Shown here: piece by piece, positions 43,975-55,460 of the stretch | Layout of the letters: the number at the start of each line of letters is the position of its first letter | How positions within the stretch are numbered: position 1 is the stretch's first letter | DNA from: Chirona hameri | Taxonomy: Eukaryota; Arthropoda; Thecostraca; Balanomorpha; Balanidae | Direction of reading: 5' to 3' | Assembly (NCBI GenBank): GCA_036785665.1 | Contig: JAXIVJ010000625.1 | Location: forward strand, 124,001-188,000 | DNA length: 64,000 bases | Made by a program: the position numbers and the translations under genes | The notes under the pieces: generated by a model | Told to the model about the DNA's origin: nothing | The model's input: the letters and a program-made list of their open reading frames with translations, nothing else | The model's database searches: none

Positions 43975-44887
43975 GTCAGAGCAGCCCTGCTCTCACGTAT
44001 GGCAGTGATGGCAGTACGGCTGCCGTGCTGGGTCGGGGACCTGGGCCGAGTGGGTCACATCTGGCTGCCAGCCGCCGCCTGTCAATGCGATGACAGCGCC
44101 GTCAATGCGGACGACGGGCAGTCTGGCTGGGGCGGCGACACTGCGTGGACGTGGGCGTTTGTCCGAATACATCGGTTGTGTTTTCTGTTGAGTGTTACAT
44201 TGCTACAAGCTATTTCGGCACCATTGAGGCAACGCACGGAACCGGTGTGCAGGGATCGCCGCTCCAGCCAGACTCGACGACCGCAGTGGTAACCGGAGCA
44301 GCGTGGCATGGCTCTGGAGTCGAGCTGCGAATCGGAGGGCGACGTTTGGGACGGCGCGTACAGCGCGGTCGTCGTCGTGCACCTCGGACCTGGTGAGCCT
44401 GCAGCTGGACCCGCTGCTGTCGGATGAAGGAGAGGAGGACGTGCTGTGTGGTGGAGGAGAAGACGGCAGCGCGTCGGGGCGGAGGACGGGAAGAAGAGGG
44501 AGAAACTAGGACCTGCGGGGAGGAGGTGGCACCACGCTTCATCGGTGGGCGATTGGAGGTGGTCGGGAGGGAGGACCGAAGGTGATGAGACGATGGCCGG
44601 AGGCAGTGATGGCCTGCGGTGACCAAGCGGAGCTGTGGCTCCCGCCGGAGCCGAGACGAGGCTCCCGCCGGAGCCGAGGCTAGCCAGGTGTGTGCGCGTG
44701 TGGGGGAGCGGAGAGTATCGCTGCCCACCTCCATGTGCGCAGTTCGGGAGGCGCCGATGGACAGACGAAGGGCGCTGAGTGAGTGTGTGCCCGTGTACAT
44801 TTGCCAGGCTACAGAGCGCCGAATGTCGGTCAGGCTGCAGGAGGAATGCATGCGTGTTGGTCTCCCGGAGGTGGTGCGCTGCGGCGG
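43975..44887. other. GC-rich spacer, unrecognised
   Basis: Open frames run through it on both strands because it is GC-rich and adjoins the 15-bp array. I see no domain. CTCCCGCCGGAGCCGAG is repeated in tandem near 44,639-44,680. Confidence 0.4.
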
Positions 44888-47250
44888 AGAACAGCAGAGC
44901 TGAGAACAGCAGAGCTGAGAACAGCAGAGCTGAGAACAGCAGAGCTGAGAACAGCAGAGCTGAGAACAGCAGAGCTGAGAACAGCCGAGCTGAGAACAGC
45001 CGAGCTGAGAACAGCCGAGCTGAGAACAGCCGAGCTGAGAACAGCCGAGCTGAGAACAGCCGAGCTGAGAACAGCCGAGCTGAGAACAGCCGAGCTGAGA
45101 ACAGCCGAGCTGAGAACAGCCGAGCTGAGAACAGCCGAGCTGAGAACAGCCGAGCTGAGAACAGCCGAGCTGAGAACAGCCGAGCTGAGAACAGCCGAGC
45201 TGAGAACAGCCGAGCTGAGAACAGCCGAGCTGAGAACAGCCGAGCTGAGAACAGCCGAGCTGAGAACAGCCGAGCTGAGAACAGCCGAGCTGAGAACAGC
45301 CGAGCTGAGAACAGCCGAGCTGAGAACAGCCGAGCTGAGAACAGCCGAGCTGAGAACAGCCGAGCTGAGAACAGCCGAGCTGAGAACAGCCGAGCTGAGA
45401 ACAGCCGAGCTGAGAACAGCCGAGCTGAGAACAGCCGAGCTGAGAACAGCCGAGCTGAGAACAGCCGAGCTGAGAAAGCCGAGCTGAGAACAGCAGAGCT
45501 GAGAACAGCAGAGCTGAGAACAGCAGAGCTGAGAACAGCAGAGCTGAGAACAGCAGAGCTGAGAACAGCAGAGCTGAGAACAGCAGAGCTGAGAACAGCA
45601 GAGCTGAGAACAGCAGAGCTGAGAACAGCAGAGCTGAGAACAGCAGAGCTGAGAACAGCAGAGCTGAGAACAGCAGAGCTGAGAACAGCAGAGCTGAGAA
45701 CAGCAGAGCTGAGAACAGCAGAGCTGAGAACAGCAGAGCTGAGAACAGCAGAGCTGAGAACAGCAGAGCTGAGAACAGCAGAGCTGAGAACAGCAGAGCT
45801 GAGAACAGCAGAGCTGAGAACAGCAGAGCTGAGAACAGCAGAGCTGAGAACAGCAGAGCTGAGAACAGCAGAGCTGAGAACAGCAGAGCTGAGAACAGCA
45901 GAGCTGAGAACAGCAGAGCTGAGAACAGCAGAGCTGAGAACAGCAGAGCTGAGAACAGCAGAGCTGAGAACAGCAGAGCTGAGAACAGCAGAGCTGAGAA
46001 CAGCAGAGCTGAGAACAGCAGAGCTGAGAACAGCAGAGCTGAGAACAGCAGAGCTGAGAACAGCAGAGCTGAGAACAGCAGAGCTGAGAACAGCAGAGCT
46101 GAGAACAGCAGAGCTGAGACAGCAGAGCTGAGAACAGCAGAGCTGAGAACAGCAGAGCTGAGAACAGCAGAGCTGAGAACAGCAGAGCTGAGAACAGCAG
46201 AGCTGAGAACAGCAGAGCTGAGAACAGCAGAGCTGAGAACAGCAGAGCTGAGAACAGCAGAGCTGAGAACAGCAGAGCTGAGAACAGCAGAGCTGAGAAC
46301 AGCAGAGCTGAGAACAGCAGAGCTGAGAACAGCAGAGCTGAGAACAGCAGAGCTGAGAACAGCAGAGCTGAGAACAGCAGAGCTGAGAACAGCAGAGCTG
46401 AGAACAGCAGAGCTGAGAACAGCAGAGCTGAGAACAGCAGAGCTGAGAACAGCAGAGCTGAGAACAGCAGAGCTGAGAACAGCACTGAAGCTGAGCAGAG
46501 CTGAGACAGCAGCTGAGAAGCAGAGAACAGCAGAGCTGAGAACAGCAGAGCTGAGACACAAGCTGAGAAGCAGAAGCTGAGCTGAGAAGCAGAGCTGAGA
46601 AGCAGAGCTGAGAACAGCAGAGCTGAGAACAGCAGAGCTGAGACAGCAGAGCTGAGAACAGCAGAGCTGAGAACAGCTGAGAACAGCAGAGCTGAGAACA
46701 GCAGAGCTGAGAACAGCAGAGCTGAGAACAGCAGAGCTGAGAACAGCAGAGCTGAGAACAGCAGAGCTGAGAACAGCAGAGCTGAGAACAGCAGAGCTGA
46801 GAACAGCAGAGCTGAGAACAGCAGAGCTGAGAACAGCAGAGCTGAGAACAGCAGAGCTGAGAACAGCAGAGCTGAGAACAGCAGAGCTGAGAACAGCAGA
46901 GCTGAGAACAGCAGAGCTGAGAACAGCAGAGCTGAGAACAGCAGAGCTGAGAACAGCAGAGCTGAGAACAGCAGAGCTGAGAACAGCAGAGCTGAGAACA
47001 GCAGAGCTGAGAACAGCAGAGCTGAGAACAGCAGAGCTGAGAACAGCAGAGCTGAGAACAGCAGAGCTGAGAACAGCAGAGCTGAGAACAGCAGAGCTGA
47101 GAACAGCAGAGCTGAGAACAGCAGAGCTGAGAACAGCAGAGCTGAGAACAGCAGAGCTGAGAACAGCAGAGCTGAGAACAGCAGAGCTGAGAACAGCAGA
47201 GCTGAGAACAGCAGAGCTGAGAACAGCAGAGCTGAGACAGCAGAGCTGAG
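44888..47250. repeat. 15-bp satellite, ~155 units
   Basis: The unit is GAGCTGAGAACAGCA. From about 44,986 to 45,478 a CCG variant (GAACAGCC) is homogeneous over ~33 units; outside it the CAG variant prevails. A disrupted stretch lies at about 46,485-46,680. Being a multiple of three, it keeps frames of 450-1,200 codons open on both strands; none is a gene. Confidence 0.98.
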
Positions 47251-47825
47251 GAAGTGGAGCTGAGACAGCAGAGCTGAGGAAGTGGAGCTGAGACAGCAGA
47301 GTTGGAGCTGAGACGGCTGAGTTGGAGCTGTGGAGCAGCGGAGCTGTTGTGCCGCTGTGCAGCAGCGGAGCAGCGGAGCTGTAGTGCTGCTGTGCAGCAG
47401 CGGAGCGGTGGAGCTGTAGTGCAGCAGCGGAGCAGCGGAGCTGTAGTGCCGCTGTGCAGCAACGGAGTAGCGGAGCTGTAGTGCCGCTATGCAGCAGCGG
47501 AGCAGCGGAGCTGTAGTGCAGCAGCGGAGCTGTATTGCCGCTGTGCATCAGCGGAGCGGTGGAGCTGTAGTGCAGCAGCGGAGCAGCGGAGCTGTAGTGC
47601 CGGAGCTGTAGTGCAGCAGCGGAGCTGTAGTGCCGCTGTGCATCAGCGGAGCGGTGGAGCTGTAGTGCAGCAGCGGAGCAGCGGAGCTGTTGTGCCGATG
47701 TGCAGCAGCGGAGCGGTGGAGCTGTAGTGCGGCTGTGCAGCAGCGGAGCAGCGGAGCTGTAGTTCCGCTGTGCATCAGCGGAGCGGTGGAGCTGTAGTGC
47801 CGCTGTGCAGCAGCGGAGCAGCGGA
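47251..47825. repeat. Degenerate higher-period array
   Basis: Irregular 40-70-bp units built from GGAGCTGTAGTGC, CGCTGTGCAGCAGCGGAGC and GGTGGAGCTG follow a short bridge derived from the 15-bp unit. Confidence 0.85.
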
Positions 47826-48062
47826 GCGGCCGACGTCACGGCATCTCACCAGTGCGGGCGAGTGATGCTCGCAGCACTGGTGGTGCCGGACGTGCCGCTG
47901 GGTAGCGACGTGGTGTGCTGCAGCGGAACGGCCAACGTCACGGCATCAGACCAGTGTTCCTGCGAGTTATGCTCGCAGCACTGGTGGTGCCGGACCTGCC
48001 GCTGGGCTGCAGTGGAGCAGTCGTGCCGCCGGGTAGCAGCGGACCAGGGTTGTAATGCCATG
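47826..48062. repeat. Tandem duplication of ~108 bp
   Basis: Two copies begin CGACGTCACGGCATC / CAACGTCACGGCATC (about 47,831 and 47,933) and share GCTCGCAGCACTGGTGGTGC and CGGACGTGCCGCTGGG. Confidence 0.8.
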
Positions 48063-48371
48063 GATAGTGCCCTGCGGTGACAGACCCCGGGGCTGTTGCG
48101 TTTCAGTTGTACTCGTGTGCTGTGTGATCAATGATCATGATAATCATGGAAGTGTGTAAGTACTGAGTGGCCGCGCGGGGCGGGAGGTTCTCGTCGCCGC
48201 CAGGCCAGGACCATCTCCCCAAACCATATCACCCCAGGCTCCTCCAGATCCACAAGGACCATTTATGTGCAGAAACGTTGTTCTGCCTCTTGCTTTCAAA
48301 CCATGTGTACTGTTACCAGCTGTTTGCTACAGTTTGGTACATATGTACATCAAGTTATTATTATCATATGT
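48063..48371. other. Spacer, no gene recognised
   Basis: It lies between the GC-rich repeats and the second DNA-transposon copy. No motif is recognised. Confidence 0.4.
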
Positions 48372-50010
48372 ACTATTGAGCGCTGTCTGCCACCGGCCAT
48401 CGATATTTACTATCTGAGGAATATGTAATGAAAAACTACATTATTTCAATATTTGTTCATCATATAGAGATAAGCAACCAGGAATAGGGGTTACTTTTCA
48501 GGCTTCAGCTTGGCTCCAATCACAGTCTAGTTCCAATATTAAAATGTTGTTTTCCACAACCTAAAATCAAAATTGTAACACTGCTTTGCGCTGTCACATC
48601 GATGGCCATCGTCATCATCTTCAGTTTGTTGCAATGGTGTCCAGTGAATTGAACAAATAACATGTTTAGCTTCTTATTCTCTACAAGGCCCACCGCCCAG
48701 ATTTCTGGGTTTTATCATGCAAACCTGTAAAAAAAAAATTGCCACTTGGCTTAAAGGAAATAGTTCACCTTCAACATTAGTTTAAGCTGAGATAGCAGAT
48801 TTGTAGCCCGTGTTGGGAAACCCCTATCTGCAAGTTTTCTTTACTGAAGACTCTCCAGCCAAATATATTTGAGTTTTTGGCGAAGGAATGTGGTGATGGC
48901 GAAAGAATGTTGTACTGGTTCTAGCCCGGGCAGAGGCTATACCATCAGCCAATCAGCTTGCAGCTGGTGCTAGCAACCGAATCGCCTACCGCCGGTTGGC
49001 ACATCTCCAATGCGATTCTATCTTCACATGACTACTTTTGAATCTGATTGGCTGAACCATTTTTTACATTCATGTGACGTCAGCTGACTAACTCAGAGTA
49101 TGCATATAGTTTTGATAAACAATACAAATTTACGGCCTTCTGTCCTGAATAAGCGTGATATAAGGCCAGTTTTGACAATATAAAAGAAATTGTATTAAAA
49201 AATATAATCAAATCGTGTTGGATAAACATTTCAAAAGGTAAACTATTTCCTTTAATAACAAGTACCTACTATAACATGAAAACCACATTACAAATGTGCA
49301 AAGGCATACACATGGGAGTACATTTTTGCTGTCATTTCAGCCGACCCACCACTCCAAGAAATGTGCTGGCTGACGCCCCTGCCTACCCTGTCAACAACTT
49401 TTTTGCTGACAGCCTGCTACCCCCGCTCAACAACCTTTTGGAAATATGCCGCTGGATTTGCCCCCCCTCCCCAAACCAACTGTCCACCCCCCACCCATTT
49501 TGCACCCATTTGTCAACACTGAGTACTAATACGTCTTGAGTGTCTGTTAAAACAGCAATGTAGTAGTGCTACACAAAAATCACTTAGGTACATATAACGG
49601 TATTAGTCGGCCAATGGTGTGTCACACTTGAAGGTAACTCAAAACGCTGCCTATGCAACCGTCCCTGACCAAAGACGCTACAGAAATGGCGGTCATGGCC
49701 AAGATAACTATAACTAACAGCAAATCACTGAAGTCTCAACACATCCAACCACTGTAGATAAAATACTAAAATGCATCCTGATCCAACCCATTCTGATTCC
49801 TCAGAATCATGAATTTACTTACGCCACTAAATTCACCTTTTCCGGCCTTCCAACGCTAACGAGCGCATGCATTGATTAGTACAAAATGATACTAAACCCT
49901 TGATTAGTACGAAATGATACTAAACTTCGCAACGTTTAGTAATAATCCGTACTAAAAAACGTTTTCCCTCTTAGTAGGTATTCGTACTAAAAACCTTCGA
50001 GGACGTGTTG
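48372..50010. mobile_element. Second copy of the 90-bp-TIR DNA transposon
   Basis: Matches 25,389-26,737 in the same orientation with minor differences, plus an extra ~300-bp internal segment (48,941-49,252). The left terminal repeat is missing entirely. The right terminal repeat stops at GACGTGTTG (50,010), 23 bp earlier than in copy 1. The internal 28-bp repeats number two instead of three. Confidence 0.88.
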
Positions 50011-50633
50011 AGACATGATATGCATCTGGAAGCATGCTTCATATTATAACACAGTTACCAATTATGAAAATCACATATTTCCATATATATCGGTAATTCT
50101 ACACTTACCCTATCTCCTCAATGTGGGCCGCCATCTTTGAAAACACCGCCGTGACATGCTCCGGCAATTCCACGTTATTTCGCGAAATCCCTCATTTCGT
50201 GCTCTCCGAACGGCCAATCGCAAAAGATTTCGCGAAATGCGTGGGAGAATGGCCCTTCCGAACGCACTCAAAACAAGCAAATCAAATTAAGAATAAGTGC
50301 GCAATGTTTGTAGCCTACTAGAATGTCACCATATTTAGTTTACATCTAACGTTATTATACTATACTCAGGGTTCGGAACTAGGACTATTATATTTTCAAT
50401 GATATTTGGAAAATAAAGATGAAAATAGCAAAATCAATCCAAACAAAGTAAATTAAAATTGAAATGATAGACACAATTTCAAAGAACATCCTCAGATTAA
50501 GCTAATTATTGAGATCATATATACTGAATTTGAGCATACCCCCTTCAATATACCCTGTGTGGACCAAGCCCTTCCAAACGCGCCTCCGTTACACGAAAAG
50601 ATAACAATCGACTTACCTTGATCGTCGGTGTAA
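50011..50633. other. Low-copy-looking sequence upstream of a small ORF
   Basis: GTGGGCCGCCATCTTTG at 50,122 and TTTCGCGAAAT repeats (50,179 and 50,227) suggest a possible regulatory stretch. No coding domain is recognised. Confidence 0.35.
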
Positions 50634-50828
50634 ATGGCGTACAAAAGACGAACATGGTGGAAACGCGGGCTCAAGGCCGTATGTATACACCGCGGGCTTT
50701 TGTTTTGTTGTGTATTCATGTTGATTCTCTTATTATTCGGCCTTGATGTTGATCAGGGGGGTGTCATCCCGGGATTCCCCATGTATCGGCTGCTGAGCGG
50801 TTCATATTTGCGAAGACACTGGTGCTGA
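50634..50828 (+). CDS. Small ORF with N-terminal signal-anchor, possible first exon
   Basis: The 64-codon frame starts MAYKRRTWWKRGLKA. A basic cytoplasmic-type N-terminus (about residues 4-20) is followed by one hydrophobic helix, LLFCCVFMLILLLFGL (about 22-37). That is the plan of a type II membrane protein such as a Golgi glycosyl- or sulfotransferase. A stop codon lies directly before the ATG, so the start is bounded. The frame closes at 50,826-50,828, and a consensus donor GTAAGT lies downstream at 50,937. It may be a real first exon whose donor I misplace, or chance. No homologue is recognised. Confidence 0.28.
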   Translation: MAYKRRTWWKRGLKAVCIHRGLLFCCVFMLILLLFGLDVDQGGVIPGFPMYRLLSGSYLRRHWC

Positions 50829-51352
50829 GGTCCAGTCGTGGCCTACCCCGTCGCCGCAGCTGCGCTTTCGAGCGTTTTGCGGTCTTTTGACGGGTGTTGC
50901 CGAGAGCGGCAATTTGAAGTCGTCGCCGTTAAATAAGTAAGTTATGTTGCAAGTTTAAATGTGGATATTTTTTTAAAGTTTGTTTTTAGCATATCTTGAA
51001 CATTAAGCCAAAACAATGCCATTTGCAACATTTTCAGGTACAATGTATGACCGTCTCACCCCTCAGCCAGACCGGGGCAGCGTATGGCCCCCTCAGCATG
51101 AAATAAGGGAGGGATAATTATCCGCGGTTAACGTAATCTTAAATAGGATCGTACCTTAGGCGCAACTATCCGTATCCCGTTGGAAATATTCACACCGCAC
51201 CGAGCCGCGTGCGGCGACAGCCGAGTCGGACCACAGCACCAGTGACGTCATGCTAATGTTGTGTGATTGGGGCGCGAAAATCCCCGGATGACTCTACCTA
51301 TCTTGTACGGCCTTGGATGTTGAGATATTTCCCGATCGTGCAGCTCTACATC
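50829..51352. other. Spacer between the small ORF and the LINE
   Basis: GC-mixed, with a TGACGTCA at about 51,244. No gene is recognised. Confidence 0.4.
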
Positions 51353-51482
51353 GTAAAGACATAAAGACATAAAAGTAAAGTGCAACAAAGAGCCTCTTGG
51401 GCCCATCCGAGGCTGCACCCCCCCCCCCCCTCCACCAGTCTCTCCCCTTCAAATCACCTTACTCTACCTGCATAAAAGAAGG

Positions 51483-54293
51483 CTAATCCCACGAGTATTT
51501 ATGAACTAATCCCTTCTCTGTAAAGTATTTATCTAATCTAATTTTGAAGGAAGCAAGTGTCACTGCATCAGCGACATCCCCTGGTAGCATATTCCAATGT
51601 CCTACAACCCTTCTACTGAAAAATGACTGTCGTAGCCTAGTCCTACTTTGTTTCATAATGAGTTTATGCTGATGACCTCTACCTCGATTTTCCCTATTGA
51701 ACTCAAACATACCCTTTAAATATCCAGAATGCTGACTATTTACAAACTTGAAGACTTCAATTAGATCTCCTCTTAGCCTTCTATATCTAAGTGAAAACAT
51801 ACCCAATTTCTTTAATCTATCTTCATAAGGTAAACTACCAAGACAATTAACCATTTTTGTTGCCCTTTTTTGAACTCTTTCTAACAACCAGCAATCTTTC
51901 TCATATGTTGGAGACCAGGCTTGTACACAATACTCCAAATGTGGTCTAACGTATGCACAATACAGTTTTGTTATTACCTTTTCACTCTTGTAGGAAACAT
52001 TTCTGTTAATGGCCCCTAGCATTTTAAGTGCCTTTTTCCTAGCTTCTACAACCTGGTTTGACGCTGATAGTCTATTGTTTACCACAACACCTAAATCTCT
52101 TTCCTTTTCAATCTGCTCCATTTTCTGCCCACCCATTTCATACCTATGTTTACTGCTAACCCGTCCAGCGTACATAATCTTACATTTACTCAAATTGAAT
52201 TTCATCTGCCATGCTTCAGACCACTCAACTAGCTTGTCCAGATCTCAGAATCAGAATTGAAAAACATCCTGATCATGTTTTCCTCTAATAATCCTGACAA
52301 CTTTTAGATCGTCTGCAAATTTCAAGACTTTGCTGTCTATACTGTTCTCAATTGCATTCACAAATATTATAAAAAGCAATGGGCCCAGGACTGAGCCCTG
52401 TGGATCCCCACTGAGAACCTCCTTCCATTGTGATTGGCACCCATTCAATATAACCCTTTGCTGGCGTCCTGAAAGCCACGTTTCTATCCAATCCAGAATC
52501 TTGCCCCTGATCCCATGAATTTTAAGTTGCAACCCCAGTCTTGTATGGGGGACTTTGTCAAATGCTTTGCTGAAATCGAGAAAAGCTACATCTAGCTGTT
52601 TACTCTGATCAAAGCTATCTGTTGCAACATCCAAAAACTCCAGAAGATTAGTTAAACAAGAACGGCCCTTCCTAAAGCCATGCTGTGTATCCTTGATGAG
52701 TTCATTTTGCTCCAAGAATGAAACAATCTTATCTTTGATGATTGATTCAAGCACCTTGCAGACTAATGAGGTCAGACTAACCGGTCTATAGTTTTCCTCT
52801 TTACTTCTATCTCCCTTTTTATGAATAGGAACAACATTTGCTCTTTTCCAATCAAGTGGAATTTTACTATCTGCGAGTGATTTAGAAAATATGATGGCTA
52901 ATGGAACCGACAACTCCCTTTCAGATTCTCTTAAAAGTCTAGCATGGATTTCATCAGGTCCTTCTGCCTTGTTAGGCCTTGCTTTCTTTAGATATTCTAG
53001 AACAAGTTCACTACTTATGCCACCTAGCTCTCCTATAGTCTCCTCTGTCTCTAGCTCAGGCTGAAGTGCTGCAATACTACTCTGGTCCTCGATAGTAAAG
53101 ACAGATTGAAACTGATCATTAAGCACTTCAACCATTTCACTGTCCTTGCCAACTAACACATCATCTACCTTAAATGGACCTATATTTTTGGAAACTGTAC
53201 TGAACTTATAAAAACTGAAGAACTTCTTACTATCTGCATTACAATGTCTAGCTAAATCAAGTTCCTTTGCCCTTTTAGCTGCTCTGACCTTTTTCTTAAC
53301 TGAATTTCTTGCATTCTGGTAGGCCTTCTGATTTATATCTAGTGAAGATCCCTTCAAAATGTCAAATGCACTTCTTTTAGCTTGTATAGCACTCCTTACT
53401 TCTGGGGTAAGCCAAACTGGTTTGCCTTTGGTTCTGTTACGTTTGTGCCTGAGGGGTATATGCAGATTCTGAATTTGGCTTAATCTAGCTTTGAAAACAT
53501 TCCAGGCCTCACATGCATCTAAACCTGCCAACTCAACGTTCCATTTTATCTGTGCGAGGTCATTTCTAATACCATCAAAATCAGCCCGGCTGAAGTTTGG
53601 AACCATAATAAAGTTATCTTTGGGCCTCATTTCTGATGAGATATTGAATTTAACCATATTGTGATCACTGGTTCCTAGACCTGCACAAATACTTATGTCA
53701 CTAACTAGATCACTGTTGTCTGAGAATACAAGGTCTAGAATGGAGCAATGTCTGGTTGGCTCTGTTACAAACTGATGCATGAAAAGCTCCTCTTTGAAGA
53801 TTTGCCTATACAACTCATTTGTTTCCTCTGCTATACTTTCGTATCCTCTTAAGTTAAAATCTCCCATAATAAGACACTGAGCCCGAAAGTTCCTACGTAT
53901 TTCCTCACAAATATCTTGGTCTGTTTCAGCTTGGGAGATCCTTGGAAGATTCCCTGGTCTGTAAAATGCACCTGTCCTCAACCTTCCTCTGTTTCCTGTA
54001 CCAATTTTAATGTCAAGCCAGATTGATTCTACTTCTTTTACTTTACTAGAATCATCAACTCTAGTAGTGCAGTACAAGCTATTTACATATACAAACGCTC
54101 CGCCCCCCTGCCGTGATTCTCTGCAGTATGAGAACATGTTATACCCTTGTAACTCGAAATCCTGTAGCCTATCCCTATTATACCCCTCACTAACCCATGT
54201 CTCGGTTACACAAATGATATCAGGCTTTTCAAGGGCAACATAACACTCAAACTCATCAAATTTAGACCTAATACTTTGGGCATTCAGCAACAC
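51483..54293 (-). CDS. LINE ORF2: endonuclease and reverse transcriptase
   Basis: The frame is open from above 54,293 (no ATG at that point, so the true start lies further upstream or uses another codon). An apurinic-type endonuclease comes first: VLLNAQSIRSKFDEF, IICVTETWV, CLIMGDFNLRG and GTSDHNMV. The RT follows: KAEGPDEIHARLL, NYRPVSLTSLVCKVLE, HGFRKGRSCLTNLLEFL, LDFSKAFDKVPH, SGDPQGSVLGPLLF and KFADDLK as the FADD box. The C-terminal domain ends FFSRRVVGHWNMLPGDVADA, LASFKIRLDKYF. Two in-frame UGA codons close together (52,251-52,253 and 52,245-52,247) follow the FADD region; otherwise one frame covers the whole protein. ORF2 nicks DNA and copies its own RNA there. Confidence 0.93.
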
Positions 54294-54435
54294 ACATGTG
54301 ATCTTATACTTTGGGCTGACTCTACTAATTCTGAGGGAATTATGATCTACTGTCCTATTCTGACATGAACTTCTACCAATGCTTACTTCCTGATGCCCTA
54401 GTACTAGCGTCCCCGAACCCCCCCCCCCCTCCTAC

Positions 54436-55450
54436 CTAGTTTCCCTGAATGACACTTCTGTAGGCATCTCCCAAAGCCCTTGCCCCCTCATCCGATAAGT
54501 GAAGCTCATCCTTCATATAGTGCCTACGCCACTCATAGAACTGATCCCATAAGTCTACATAACTAAGCCCCATAGCTGAACATAAGTTCTGAACTGAGCT
54601 GTTCACAGACAGAGCTCTCGAGTACCACTCCTCACTGGCTCCACAGCGAGGGAGGATGCCAGTCACAATGACTGGTTTCCTGGACTCCTTCAACCTCTGC
54701 AGCAGGCTCCGGTACTCCGCTACTATTCTCACACTCTGCCTAGGTCCTATGTCGTTCACCCCCACCTGTAGTATAACTGTCTCCAGGCTACTCCTACCAA
54801 GTTCTGCCTCAATGACAGGGCCCATATCAACTACTCTTGCCCCTGGTTTGACTATACATCTGTCCCTCTTCCCACAGAATGTTCGCCTTAAGGGCCTTAC
54901 CCTTGAGTCCCCAACCACTAAATGCTGAATCTCTTCCCTGTCACTTTCAGCTGCTGACTAACGCACTGAACCTATTTGCTATTGTAACCTGCGGATGTTC
55001 CCTGGGGCTGTACTGCCTGACTCTACCCTGAACTTTAGTCCATCCCTCCTGATCCCCTTCCCTCTTCCTCCTCCAGATTCTGCTACCACCCTCCATTACC
55101 CAGCACCCCTCCTCATCCTTACTGTCTGTGGCCCTAGCATTACTTTCCACAATGTTGAGTCTTCAGAAACGTGACCCTCCAACACACTTCCAAACCCCAG
55201 CCGCACTATCCACCTTTGCCTTATCCTCCTCCCTTATGCCCCTATCAGAACTACCACTGGTCCCTGATCCTGTAGGCTCCTTTTCTGACCCCCTAACCAC
55301 GATCTGCGCATACGTTCCTTGGTCAGGAGCTACACCCTCCTGCGGCTCATCTCTACACCTACACTTACTTAACTGCGCCTCAAGCTCCGCTACCCTAGCC
55401 TGGAGGGCCTCTAGCTCTGCTACCTTCGCCTGCATCCTAGTCATGCTCAT
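54436..55450 (-). pseudogene. LINE ORF1: coiled coil and SGNH esterase
   Basis: Begins MSMTRMQAKVAELEALQARV, a leucine-rich coiled coil, followed by a Ser/Gly-rich linker in a second frame. The C-terminal part is an SGNH/GDSL hydrolase: catalytic Ser in HLVVGDSRVRPL, Asn in LQVGVNDIG and Asp/His in KDELHLSDEG. Esterase ORF1s are known from CR1/L2-group LINEs. Frame changes lie between the coiled coil and linker (near 55,160) and just before the esterase (near 54,945), so this copy does not make a full ORF1. Confidence 0.85.
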
Positions 55451-55460
55451 TTGAATACAC

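Larger units (their letters stand above)
51353..55460 (-). mobile_element. CR1/L2-like LINE, nearly complete
   Basis: A minus-strand element with ORF1 (coiled coil plus SGNH esterase), ORF2 (endonuclease plus RT) and a short 3' UTR ending in a TAAAGACA-type microsatellite (51,353-51,380), as in CR1/L2-group elements. The ORFs are separated by a poly-C run (54,418-54,429). The 5' end is not defined; AT-rich sequence up to about 55,950 may belong to its 5' UTR. Few lesions are present, so it is fairly young. Confidence 0.93.

Noticed and set aside
44082..47839. Open frames of 1,126 and 1,209 codons on the minus strand and 450-551 codons on others
   Set aside because: They only exist because a 15-bp stop-free unit is repeated; translations are five-residue repeats with no domain.
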